This document shows, piece after piece, positions 1 through 10,400 of a DNA stretch of 64,000 bases (its first letter is position 1; each line of letters opens with the position of its first letter). The stretch is from Limnomonas spitsbergensis (taxonomy: Eukaryota > Chlorophyta > Chlorophyceae > Chlamydomonadales). The notes below the pieces were generated by a model. The model ran no database searches, was not told where the DNA came from, and saw only the letters and a program-made list of their open reading frames with translations. The stretch spans positions 6,510,001 through 6,574,000 of the forward strand of contig JAYJMM010000123.1 of NCBI GenBank assembly GCA_037349105.1, read 5' to 3'. The position numbers were made by a program, and so were the translations under genes.

Positions 1-2282
1 TCATGATGGATGTCAAGCACCCTCCTGTTGCCTAAACCAAAAGTTAGAGATAATGACCACACAGAGCAAACTGATAGCTAAGTGCTGACCTTTGGCGGTT
101 GACAAGATGGAACAGGAAGATTCATTGCAGGAATAGGAGGAGCACCAACAGCGCCAATGCATGGTGGAGACTAGAGACATAGAAAGGGGGGGACATGGTA
201 GCCCCGAAAAGAAGATAAGGGCATGGTGGTCACTGGGAGGAAGTCGCAGTCTCGGGTCCAACCTGAACAAGTAGAAACATCGTATGGTGGTACATGACTG
301 AACCTTCTGATCAGTTTGTTGGCAAGAAGCAAATCTGCCTGAAATGCCAACCTGCCGAAAATGTAATTCTGCCTGTGGCAATGCAACATTTTACATTAAA
401 ATTCAAGCTGCCCGGATGAGTGAGTTAATTTTGTATTATATTGCATCATACCTGAAGTATTTGCCTTTCAACCTCACAGGGTTGATCCGAGGAGGGCGGA
501 TGCCAAGCCCCTGACGAAAGCGGTGGCGAAAGCGTCGGCTAGCCGATACCCCAGGAACAGACCGCCGGTTGTGTACGGCTACGACCATGACTCTAACTTG
601 TGAGTTCAGTGGGAATGCTGCGCAACTGTCCTGCTGTACATTTCAGTACACTCACTGCACACAAACTGTCGACGACAGTAGTGCTGTACCATGTCTGGGA
701 CTGCTGCGCATCTGTCCTACTGTGCATGGCAGTACACTTGGTAAATACTGTTGACAACTGAACCTAATTTCAGAAGAGGTTCCAAGCTGGGATACGAATT
801 GCCCCCATAATTCGTTTTCCTAGCTTGGCCTGTCCTTGGCCCTTGCCTGTAAGCATTCAATTGTGAATGGCTAGAAACAAAGCTATAAATTAAGTTTGCC
901 TACCAATGCTTGTTGAGAAGAGGTGATGAAAGCAATCTCGGACTTCATGCCACTCATCCGGACGCACCTTATATTGATCTTGTCACGCTGCCCCCTACAG
1001 GGTGGAAGGCGAGCGCAGCGTTTTGCGATCATATGACAACTTGAGGTCGTATGACAACATGAGCATGAACATCTGAGCGAAAAGAGCCAACCAGCCGGTG
1101 ATCAGTGTCTGTTTTTTCGCAACTCCTAAACATATCAAATACAAACTGGCTCTCCACTGGAGGCCCTGGGTTTGTCCAGCCATGCTGCCTACGCCCGGTC
1201 TAGGTTAAGCCCAGATGGGGTCTCTGACGGCCGTGGGGCGGCCTGTTGGTGGTGGCCTCGCTGTGGAACAAAAAACAGTGAAGGCGAGATTCCCAGACAT
1301 GGACTCGAGCATTGATTTATTTGTCGAGGTCAGTGTGCGTTTCAGATACGGACTTAGTCCTTTGAATACTTCAAAGTAGTGGCTGGCCAGGATCACTGGT
1401 CGATGAAGTCGCCCAGGTTAGGCATTTTGACATGTATACCATATTACGAGATGACATAATTACCATCTCATGTTTCATGCCCACGTAAGGCAGATGCATT
1501 ATAGCGGCCTCTGTTGGTGTTTATTACTGTTTTTTCATTTTCATTGTCCCTTGTATGTTTTCTAATTTATCGTGAAATATTGTTGCCACAACCAGTTCAG
1601 GTGTTAAGATGTGGGGAAAGAACCTGGTGTTGTATGTGCGTGTCTTAGGAGTGAAGATCTTGTAAGAAGTATTTGTCTTGATGTCACCCACAAACGCCTA
1701 ACAAAACACATGCATTCACTAACCAGCAAGTCTGGCACTGCAGGCCGTGAACTGCTGCAAGCAAGGCACAACCGAGGACACAGCGGCAAGCATACTCCGA
1801 CTGGCAAGTAGCCTCCACTGACTCACAACCTGTCTGTATTGGAAGTCGTCCTACTACTGGATGGGGGAAATAACCTCACGGTGTATGGAGTTGCATCGCT
1901 AGAACATCATCTACAAATAACACGAGATGCAATCGGGAATTATCGTGAATAAGCGAGTTACCTCATCTAAAATTGATGGGTGTCTTCAAACTAGGCCAAC
2001 TATCTGTCAACCGATATTGAAACAGTATGATGTACAATTCCAATTTGTTCAGCTGACAAACATTGAGACGCAGTGTAAGATCACTGCAGTCATGAGAGGA
2101 GCATGCCTAAATAGGTTACGTTATGGCAGGTCGAAAACATATCACTCTTATACTCTACTGAAAGTGACAGGTTTGAGAACGCCCAAGTGTTCGTTCGGAA
2201 AACAGGTTCGGGAGGTGGTTACAACGAGACGAAGGGAAAATCGGCTTGCATCTCTGGACTCTAGACCCTGCTTAAATTATAA
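1..2282. other. Intergenic stretch, no gene recognised
   Basis: No open frame here has a recognisable domain, a convincing codon pattern or a splice structure. The longest frames are 60-130 codons and look random. Around 600-745 there are weakly similar short stretches containing CTGTCCTNCTGT and CAGTACACT, too diverged to define a repeat unit. Confidence 0.6.
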
Positions 2283-2330
2283 AATAAAACTCGGTCACGT
2301 CGGCAAACAAAAAGTCAGCTAGGGAAGGCA
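2283..2330 (+). repeat. Partial copy of the short dispersed repeat
   Basis: The run aaaactcggtcacgtcggca followed by aacaaaaagtc resembles the end of the copy at 62262-62335 (aagcttggccac, then cgcaaacaaaaagtctgcta). Retroelement 1 lies about 70 bp downstream, so the element inserted beside an older repeat. Confidence 0.45.
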
Positions 2331-2400
2331 CAAGAAGAAAGAATGGAAAGCAGGTTCACTTTCCAAGCAACTAGGACAACAACAAAAAGGTCAGGCAAAC

Positions 2401-3038
2401 TGTCACAGTATATTACCGTATACGTGACAGAACCGTTGGAGCCGCCACTAGCGGCCACGGAGCCTCCGCAGCTTCTCTGCGGAGTCTCCGGATTTGAACT
2501 GAGACCTAGAAACCCGCTTACGCAGGGTGATTTGACAGATTCTACCGTACTCTGAATTGGGCCTGCCGGGTCCCTGTATCCCGGCAATTGCCTAGGCTAG
2601 TTACTTCGTCCCTTTCTAAAGGACAGACCTCTATTGTAACAAGCCTCGGCCGTCATCAGTATATGAGACCATCAGCGCTCCAATAAGTCAGTACCTCTAC
2701 ACAAGTCAAGACTAGTTCAGCCTCAGTCGAACTAGCTGGAGACAAGTACCCAGTAAAGAGAACCGAGGCACTGCAGAAGAAGAAGTACGCAGTCTACGCC
2801 TCGGCTACTCCGCCGCGAGTCGCGCGGTAAGTGCCCCTTAACATAGCCCTGCTGGATCGCGCCCAGACGGCCAGAAGGCCTACGCTACCATAATCAATTG
2901 CTAGACATACAAACATCCGACTCTGCTGCTTGACTCGCTGAGCACTCGCAGCCAGTGTGTAGTCACTGAGTCTGCCCGTAGGCGTCCGTCACTGCTGTGA
3001 GGAAAGAAGTCCGCCACGGACCTGAAGCGCACATCGCG
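2401..3038 (+). repeat. Repeat A1 of retroelement 1
   Basis: The left terminal direct repeat, 638 bp. It begins with an imperfect palindrome (TGTCAC ... GTGACA within the first 30 bp) and contains an 8-bp-stem hairpin, CTCCGCAG/CTGCGGAG, near 2463-2483. A strong splice-donor-like GCG|GTAAGT lies at about 2825-2833 and is also present in the second element, so spliced element transcripts are possible. Promoter activity is inferred from its position only. Confidence 0.85.
2602..2625 (+). repeat. Inverted-repeat arm inside A1 (complement of 3039-3062)
   Basis: Positions 2602-2625 are the exact reverse complement of 3039-3062 (24 of 24). The distal arm starts at the first base after A1, where an LTR retrotransposon has its primer-binding site. 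If transcription starts near 2602, the RNA 5' end could pair with that site, as in self-priming Tf1-type elements. Element 2 keeps the arrangement (41691-41714 against 42126-42149, 23 of 24). The pairing is seen; the priming role is inference. Confidence 0.7.
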
Positions 3039-3842
3039 TGTCCTTTAGAAAGGGACGAAGTAGATCTAGCCTGATCAGCCTGATTTGCCAATTCCTGCTT
3101 AAGGTGCTTGTGCAGCGGAATTGGAATTTTGTTTGCCTGCAAACGACCTTGGACAGTGTTTGAACTGCACATTGCTGTGGTAATCTCCATAGAGAGATGC
3201 CAAGTTAAACCCTGAGAATCATTAAGCGTGGCAGCTTAGTGTTGAAGTCCAGGAGAGGCTTGAAGATCTGGCTGTGGATTTATACACCCAGCAGATAATT
3301 ACCTGTATGACTGCAGATTGAGATCAGGTGGATCCAATCTTTCATCATTGACAGAAGTGAACTTGTGGATAGAACATCCAAGTTTGAAATTTTGTGGGTG
3401 TACCAAAGGATCCCCGCAGGACCGCAGAGCTGAACGGACACTACGCAAGAGGATACCTCCGCGTAGGACGCGAGACATCCACGCGGGACGTGTGCCATCT
3501 AGAAGCAGCCCAACCAGCAAAGGTGGGAAGTGCTAAAAAGGGCGAAGGAGGATTCCGCCAGATTAAAAAAAATTAGCGAGCAGAAAAGAGGGCGAAGGAG
3601 GATTCCGCCAGATTAAAATTAGCGAGCAGAAAAGAGGGCGAAGGAGGATTCCGCCAGATTAAAATTAGTGAGCAGAAAAGCAGAAAGGCGAGGCCTATCC
3701 TGCGTAATTGCTGTACCTGCCGTCCGGTCTTGACTTGCAGATCCTCACCAGATTGCAGTAGGAACAAGGGGCAGAAGCCTAACGTTAGCAGATTTTGTAG
3801 GGGGTGTCGCCAGCACACCTGCAGGACCGTGCGGTTCGTAAA
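3039..3842 (+). other. Leader of retroelement 1, with tandem repeat
   Basis: Non-coding leader between A1 and ORF1. It starts with the arm complementary to A1 (3039-3062). No tRNA-type primer site starting TGG follows A1 directly. From about 3540 to 3690 a roughly 48-bp unit (gcgaaggaggattccgccag and flanking bases) occurs three times; element 2 has a single copy. A tail of polypyrimidine and CAG sites near 3740-3825 could serve as splice acceptors for the donor in A1. Confidence 0.6.
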
Positions 3843-6800
3843 ATGCCTGTGGGAATGACAGGCGTAGATCTGAATCCCGATAGGCACCAGCACCCTGACG
3901 TCCAACGGAAGAGTGGGCGTCTGAGGGGGCTGGAGCCGGGTGTAGACCTGATGGATGCTAGCGATGAGCTAGTTGCAGAGGCCCTGTTGGTGGCGGAGAA
4001 GCTGGCAGCGCCAGTGGAACCACCCGCAGGGGGCTGCAAGGTGCCAGAATCTGGCCGCGTACCGCCCAGAGAGGCAGGGGCGCAGGCAGATGGTGCAGTG
4101 CTAGTGACGCGAAAAGGCATTGGTCGAGGGGGTCCAATGCCCGCTGGTTCAGGAAGCAGCCTGAATTTCGAGCAGTGGCAGACTCAAGCGGGAACCCCAG
4201 AGCTGATCTTGGATCAAGCGACGGAAGCGTCCCAGAGCTGTGACACGCGGCAGAGCTGTGAACCTGAGGCCGCGCCGCAGCAGATTCTGCCCAGGGTGGC
4301 AAGGGTTGCGCAGCGGGTCAAAGAAGAGCCCAGCCAGCCGGATCAAAGGGCCGAGGTAGCCGCAGCCCCAGGGGGGTTTGCAGGCAGTGATAAAACCTGC
4401 CCAGACAAACCGCGAATGAGAGCAGAGGACATGGAAGATAGGAGTGTGCTTGCAGAGATCAAGCGCGAGGGAGCCGAGATCAAGCCTGCTGTGACCAGGC
4501 AGGTCCCGCAGAGCAGCAGAAAACCACAGGAAAAGTCAGCTGTACCAGTGGGTAAGCCGTGGGCTGACCTAATATCTGAGGAAGAGCTGCCTGATCCGAT
4601 ACAAGAAGAGAAAGAGCGGCAGCCAGTGACAGGGCTGCGCCCAAGACAGCCAATGCGACCACGCAGGGTGCTGGTTAAAAGAGGGGTGGGATCCACAGTC
4701 TACGGGACGCCGCTGTCCAAGTTTGCGCCCAGTGTGGGCAGACCTGTGCAGACACCCAAGGAGGGATCCAGCAACCAGATGCAAGTAGGCGGCAGCAGCA
4801 AGGGAATCCGGCGCGGATTTTTCCCAGGTCCAGCGCAGGCGCAGGATGCCAGACCTAGAGAGCCAGAGCGCTCCAGGGCAGTGGAAGAAGTCAGCGTCGG
4901 AGAGGAGCCAGAGAAGCAAATGCAGCCGCTCGGCTGGGCAGGACTTTTGCAGTGGGCAACAAACCTGTGGAAAGAAGTATGCACCAGGACGTTCTCGCAA
5001 CTCCAGGATCAAATCGCAGCCATTGAGGAGTTCAGGGCCCATCATCTGCAGGGATGGGCAACAAAGGCCATGATGGGTATGTCCCACACCGGGCAGGACA
5101 GGGAAATGCTGTTGACCGCCCTTGGACAGGTGTCCAAGGGAAGGGTAGGACGTGAAGCAGCTCTAGCAGTCAAGGCTTTCGCAGACGAGTGGTGTGATGA
5201 GGTGACAGGACATCCAGTGGAGCACACTTCCGAACCAGAAGATGAGGAGGACCAGGTGTGGGAAGGATTCGAAACAGCAGCGCAACAGCCTGCAGATCTC
5301 AGGGAAGTCCAGAGGTGGCAGCAGCAGGCCAGGGCCGCGCCAACACCGCAACCCAGATCGGAGTTTTTTGAGGTCAGCAGTGAGCCAAGCCTCAGGGGGC
5401 GGCCAAGGGGCAGGGAAGAACCCAGGGCCAGTAGCCCAGCCGCCAGCGAAAGAGTGGAGTTGACTAGCCGATCACTGGCCAGGATGGCTGAGCAGGGCGT
5501 AGCAACGCGCAGAGCAACCAGGCAGGAATCCTATGCACTCCTGCGCATCGTCGAGGACAAAGAGAACACATGCCAGGAAACCCAGTTGGATAACATCGAG
5601 GAATTCCTGAGGAACAGGCAAGAAGGAGCAGCAAGAGGAGCACAACAGGGTGGGCCAGCAGGCAGTGTGCGCAGCAGCGGATCAAGAAGGCAGGAAGCCA
5701 GAGGGGAAACGCAATCTGATTCCTTCGCCAGGAATTACACAGGAGGAACGCAGCCAGGAAGACAGTACAGAGGGCAGCCCAGGGGGCAAGCAAGCAGTGA
5801 AGGACAGCAGTACTGGCAAAGCCAAGAAATACCCAGAGAGCAGGGGTACAACAGGGAACAGCCAAACCAGCAAAGCCAGGAGCCGCCCAGGGGGCAGGCA
5901 GACAGCTGGGAACAGCCAAGGCAGCAAGGTCAGGAGCAACCCAGAGGAGCCGATGAAGGCAGCAGGGGAGCACAGCAGGAGCGGCAAGGCCAGGAGCCGC
6001 CCATGGGGCAGGCAGACAGCTGGGAACAGCCAAGGCAGCAAAGCCAGGAGCAGCCCAGAGGAACCAATGAATGCGGCAGGGGAGCACAGCAGGATCGGCA
6101 AAGCCAGGAACCGCCCAGGGAGCAGGCAGGACCAGGCAGAGCACATCCTTGGAGACCCGGGTCGAGCGACAGACCAAGCAGAAGTGAGACCGGGAGGCAG
6201 CCGCGCGATGGGAGTCGAAGCTCCGCAGGAAGAGCAGGCAGACAGCCGTCAAGGGATGATCAGGAGGACAATGACAACAGATTCGACAGATACCGTCCAG
6301 GACACAGCCCGTCAGGAGGCAGCGGAGGGGGATATGGATCGCGCTCAGAATCACCGAATTCAGATCCAAGGGGAGCGGACAGGCGCAGGCCAAGAACCAG
6401 GCAGGAGTCCAGCGACCAGGAAATGAAAAGGCTCGATAGGGAGCAGGCAAGGGTAAACCTGCAGCTGCAGCAGCAGATGGTCCTGCAGCTGGCAGGGGTA
6501 GCCAAGGTCGCCAAGATCCCAGCCATCCAAGGCAACGTACCAGTCCTGGATATGTCACACCCAGGTGCAGTTGCAGCCAGGAAGTATTGCCAGGCGTGTG
6601 GATACTGGGGATCGCACAACAGGCTGGCAATGTCGGATGACCAGCCAGCGCTGGCTGTGGTGGCCGGTGAAATAGCTGGATCATGCCAGTCGCCGTCAGC
6701 TATGACGTTGCTGCTCAAGTCGCTGGTCAAGCTGTGGGACAGCAAGCCGGCCAGCATGGGGCCGCTGATGGCAGCCATCAGGGCAGCGCCCCACGCAGGA

Positions 6801-7499
6801 AACAGAATTGCCAGAGAAGTGGAACGGATCGGGCAGCAGTGGATCGCCCCAGCAGAGGGGCAGGGTTGCGAGGCCTCGCTGCTCACTTTGTGGATCAAGA
6901 TAGTCCAGGCGGAAGTGGGAAAGCCAACTTCAGATGAGAGGACAGCCATCACCAACCTCAGGCTTGGAGTAAAAACTACTCTAGACCCGGACGTCAAGCC
7001 AGAGGAGACGGTGGAAGCATTTGCTCACAGAGTGCTGACAACGGCAGAGTTGCTGCAGATCTCAAGGGATGCAGTAGATCACTTCGGCAGAAGCCACTCT
7101 GTCTCGCGCATGTTCCATGACGGACTCCCAGCTGTTGCTAAAGCCAAGCTGAGCAAGTTCGTTATGACGGTGCCAGGGTACCTCAGCATGACCGATGAAG
7201 ACCAGATCGCAGTACTCACACAGCAGGTGGTGCTGTGGGAGAGGTTTGCCCTGGAAATGGGTGACCTGGGAGGAACCAGCTTCAGGCAGATGACCAGCAG
7301 CGGGCCTAGCCAGGGAGAAGCACAGCCCAACAGGGGCAGAATAGAGAGAACGGGGCAGTGGGATGAGTTTGAGAGACGCGAGCGGGAGGCAGTGCCCCAG
7401 CACAGCGTAGACGGGTGGGAGACCGGTTCCAGTTGGGACGGCTCCAACCTTTCAGGAGGAGAGTACAAATGTTGCGGGCTGCACAGGCAGCTTGCGTGA
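3843..7499 (+). CDS. Gag-like ORF1 of retroelement 1
   Basis: An uninterrupted frame of 1218 codons from the first ATG; the frame is open from 3804. Residues 1-600 are rich in P, E, Q and R. Residues about 620-860 are a low-complexity Q/R/G/S/P segment with repeated QSQEPPRGQ-like units, probably disordered and RNA-binding. After about residue 870 comes a helical, conserved region with a CQACGYWGSHNR motif near 915 and a capsid-like stretch ending in LWERFALEMGDL. There is no CCHC knuckle, so the call rests on position, composition and the homologous ORF in element 2. It overlaps the ORF2 frame by 127 nt (7373-7499) in the -1 register, so ORF2 could be reached by a -1 frameshift, by re-initiation at ATG 7469 or by splicing. 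No standard slippery heptamer was seen. Confidence 0.75.
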   Translation: MPVGMTGVDLNPDRHQHPDVQRKSGRLRGLEPGVDLMDASDELVAEALLVAEKLAAPVEPPAGGCKVPESGRVPPREAGAQADGAVLVTRKGIGRGGPMPAGSGSSLNFEQWQTQAGTPELILDQATEASQSCDTRQSCEPEAAPQQILPRVARVAQRVKEEPSQPDQRAEVAAAPGGFAGSDKTCPDKPRMRAEDMEDRSVLAEIKREGAEIKPAVTRQVPQSSRKPQEKSAVPVGKPWADLISEEELPDPIQEEKERQPVTGLRPRQPMRPRRVLVKRGVGSTVYGTPLSKFAPSVGRPVQTPKEGSSNQMQVGGSSKGIRRGFFPGPAQAQDARPREPERSRAVEEVSVGEEPEKQMQPLGWAGLLQWATNLWKEVCTRTFSQLQDQIAAIEEFRAHHLQGWATKAMMGMSHTGQDREMLLTALGQVSKGRVGREAALAVKAFADEWCDEVTGHPVEHTSEPEDEEDQVWEGFETAAQQPADLREVQRWQQQARAAPTPQPRSEFFEVSSEPSLRGRPRGREEPRASSPAASERVELTSRSLARMAEQGVATRRATRQESYALLRIVEDKENTCQETQLDNIEEFLRNRQEGAARGAQQGGPAGSVRSSGSRRQEARGETQSDSFARNYTGGTQPGRQYRGQPRGQASSEGQQYWQSQEIPREQGYNREQPNQQSQEPPRGQADSWEQPRQQGQEQPRGADEGSRGAQQERQGQEPPMGQADSWEQPRQQSQEQPRGTNECGRGAQQDRQSQEPPREQAGPGRAHPWRPGSSDRPSRSETGRQPRDGSRSSAGRAGRQPSRDDQEDNDNRFDRYRPGHSPSGGSGGGYGSRSESPNSDPRGADRRRPRTRQESSDQEMKRLDREQARVNLQLQQQMVLQLAGVAKVAKIPAIQGNVPVLDMSHPGAVAARKYCQACGYWGSHNRLAMSDDQPALAVVAGEIAGSCQSPSAMTLLLKSLVKLWDSKPASMGPLMAAIRAAPHAGNRIAREVERIGQQWIAPAEGQGCEASLLTLWIKIVQAEVGKPTSDERTAITNLRLGVKTTLDPDVKPEETVEAFAHRVLTTAELLQISRDAVDHFGRSHSVSRMFHDGLPAVAKAKLSKFVMTVPGYLSMTDEDQIAVLTQQVVLWERFALEMGDLGGTSFRQMTSSGPSQGEAQPNRGRIERTGQWDEFERREREAVPQHSVDGWETGSSWDGSNLSGGEYKCCGLHRQLA

Positions 7500-10400
7500 C
7501 AGCACCGGTGGGGCAAGAGATATCCTCTGCCGCCACTGAGGATGATGAGCAGGCGCAGCCTGTCAGTACGGCAGAACAGGCGTTCAGCAACAGGGAGCGG
7601 GCCAGGACAATGATCAGTGATGTACTTGCTGACCTGCCTCGGGTGACGCCCCCTCATTTACATGCAGGCTTGGATACGGCTTGCCTGTCGAGTGGGGCTG
7701 TACGGGCCATGGAGACCGAGGGAGTCGTCCTTTTCGAGCCCTTTGGAGGTATGTGCTCAGGGCTGGAAATGGTGCTCAGGGCGGGTATCCCAGTGGTGCA
7801 GTACTGGTATGCTGATATCAGTGAGGAAGTCAGAGAGATCGCAGGGGGTCGCCTGGTGCAGTTGCACAGAAGATACCCTCAGTTGTTTCCGGTCAAAGCG
7901 TTTGATAGGGCATTCAGAGCGTTGCCCCAAGATGTATATGCCATTACGGCGAAGCACCTCCAGGAGGCGGGCGCCCAGGATGGGCACCAGTGGTTCATGG
8001 TAGCAGGCTGGGAGTGCCAGAACCTCTCGTCAGCAGGCAAGGGGCGGGGGCTCGAGGGAGAGAGAAGCAAGTCTTTCTTCCCATTAGTCAAGCTGTTGGG
8101 TACACTGCAGTTCCTGCAGGGGCCTAAGCCGCCAGCGTACCTGATTGAGAATGTGGCAATGCAATTGAATCAGAAGAGTGTGAAGGCCAGTATTGAGGCT
8201 TTTCAGGAGGTGTGCAGGATCCTGGGAACGCCGGCATTGTTTGACGCAGCGCAGGTGGGGTCTTACGCCCATCGCACCCGCAACTATTGGGGGAATATCG
8301 CCCCTGCAGCAGATATTGAGTTTGTGATTCGTGCGTCGACCAGACCCCACGGGGGGATAGTAGACGACATTCTGGACAAGGGCAGCAAGGCCCAGGTAGT
8401 CTCATGCCCGGACAATGGGGGGTACCGCATCAACGTAACAGGACAGCCCAGGAAGGTGCTGCCGTGTCTGATGGCCACGCCCTCATCATATTCTTTTCGG
8501 AACGGGCAAAATGGGATGGTGTACAGACCCATGGGGGACTTGCAGGAGCCCAATGCAAACGAGCGTGAGCGAGCCATGGGGTACGCTATGGGGTCCACAT
8601 TGCCGCGCCCAGACTTCCCAGAGGCAGCCAGGAGGGCAGCCTTGGGCAGGTGCATGGATTCGTGGGCACTGGGTGCATGGCTCAATGTGGCACTTGAGTG
8701 TGCTACAATCATACCAGAGGAATTGAAACGCAGGGCAAGGCTGCCAGGCCCGGACAGGGACCCAGTGCTGGGTGCAACTTTAATGTCCAGCCACTATGCC
8801 CTTGCTACTGCAGGAAACGCATGCTCCGGCAGCGGAGAAGTGGCCGCGTCATACAGGCAGTGCCTGGGAGAATCGGCTGCGGCAGACTGGGCCGACGCGG
8901 CACAGGAACCAGGTGGGAACACGCCTGAGGAACAAGTTGAGGTTGAAATCGTGGTGACCAGGGACACAGAGGGTGAAAAGGACCCGCCAGGATGCCCTGC
9001 AGGACCATCGGTCAGGGTTGATGTGTGGGCAGATGAACCTGTATTGAGGTTTCTCCGTGAGAAGACATACGTTCAGGGAACAGAGCTAGGAGAACAGACC
9101 AGAATACAGCGCAGAGCGGCGCCATTCCAGTGGGAATCAGAGAGGGGAGGAGTGCTGATGAGACTCATGCCTGACGGGAGACGTTGTGTGGTGCCCAGGC
9201 CAGAGGACAGGCTTGCAGTGATCCAGACAGCCCATGCCGGTACGGGCCATTTTGGCAGCCACCGCACGGCCTTCATGGTCATGCAGCAGCATTGGTGGCG
9301 GGGACTCAGAGCAGCAGTCAAGAAGGCAGTGCAGGAATGTGGTGTGTGTGACAGGGCCAGGGCGTCCACATTCAATCACATACAGCCCAACCTGCACCCG
9401 CTTCCCATTGAGGGGTTGTTTTTCCGGTGGGGAGTGGACCTGTGTGGTCCATTCACGACCACTTCCAGGGGAAATCGGTTTGTAATGGTTTGTGTGGAGC
9501 ATTACTCCAAATGGGTGGAGTTGATCCCCATTCCAAGCAAGGCGTCTGATGTGACGGCCTTAGCGTTCTTTCAAAATGTTGTTGCACGATTCGGGGGATG
9601 CGCAGAAGTGGTGACAGACCAGGGAACAGAGTTCCAGGGTGAATTTCAGGACATGTTGTTGGACTGCTTCATTGACCACCGCACCACTTCTGCCAACCAC
9701 CCCCAGGCAGACGGGCTATCAGAGAGGGTTGTCCAGACCCTCAAGGCAGGCCTGCGCAAGTGCTGCGAGGAGGGCAGCAGCGACGAGTCCTGGGACAAGA
9801 TGGTGCCCTGGGTAGCCCTAGGCTTCCGGTGCTCGCCGCAGCAGGCCACGCGCATGGCGCCGTACGAGGTGCTGTTCGGGCAGAGACCCACCTTCCCCTC
9901 CAGAGTGGGGGCGGACCTCTGGAGCACAGCCAAGGTGGCAACAGCAGAGGAGGCAGCAGACCTGCTCTCGGCCAGAGTGGCCAGGATCAAAGAGGCACTG
10001 CCAGTCGCGGGTGAGCATCTAAAAATTGCGCAGCACCGCGACAAGCTGCGATATGCACGCATTCGTGGGGGAGGGTATGTCCCCCAGGTCAGGCGTTTTG
10101 CAGAGGGAGATTACGTGTATGTGAAGTATTCATCAGAGCGACGCAGCCTCGATCCCAAGGCCAGGCCTGAGATCCTCAGGGTAAAAACACTGGGGGCGAC
10201 GGGAACCTTGGTGTTGGAGGGGGCAGATGGCCTCACAGTAACAGAGAATGCTGTCAATTGTTCTCCATGCCACTTGCCCAACCTCAGGGGAGTGGTTGAT
10301 TTCAGTGGAACCAGACCCAATAACAGCCTGTCATGCGAGGTGTGCCAGCTGCCTGATCGCGGAGAGGTGATGCTTTTGTGTGATGCCTGCAATACAGGTT

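Noticed and set aside
5464..6684. 406-codon minus-strand frame over the Gag ORF
   Set aside because: A composition shadow of the repetitive Gln/Arg/Gly-rich Gag segment, with no motifs.
7480..7712. Retropepsin-like protease (LDTACLSSGAV) at the start of ORF2
   Set aside because: The catalytic triplet would be DTA, not DTG/DSG, and no flap motif follows; too weak to call.
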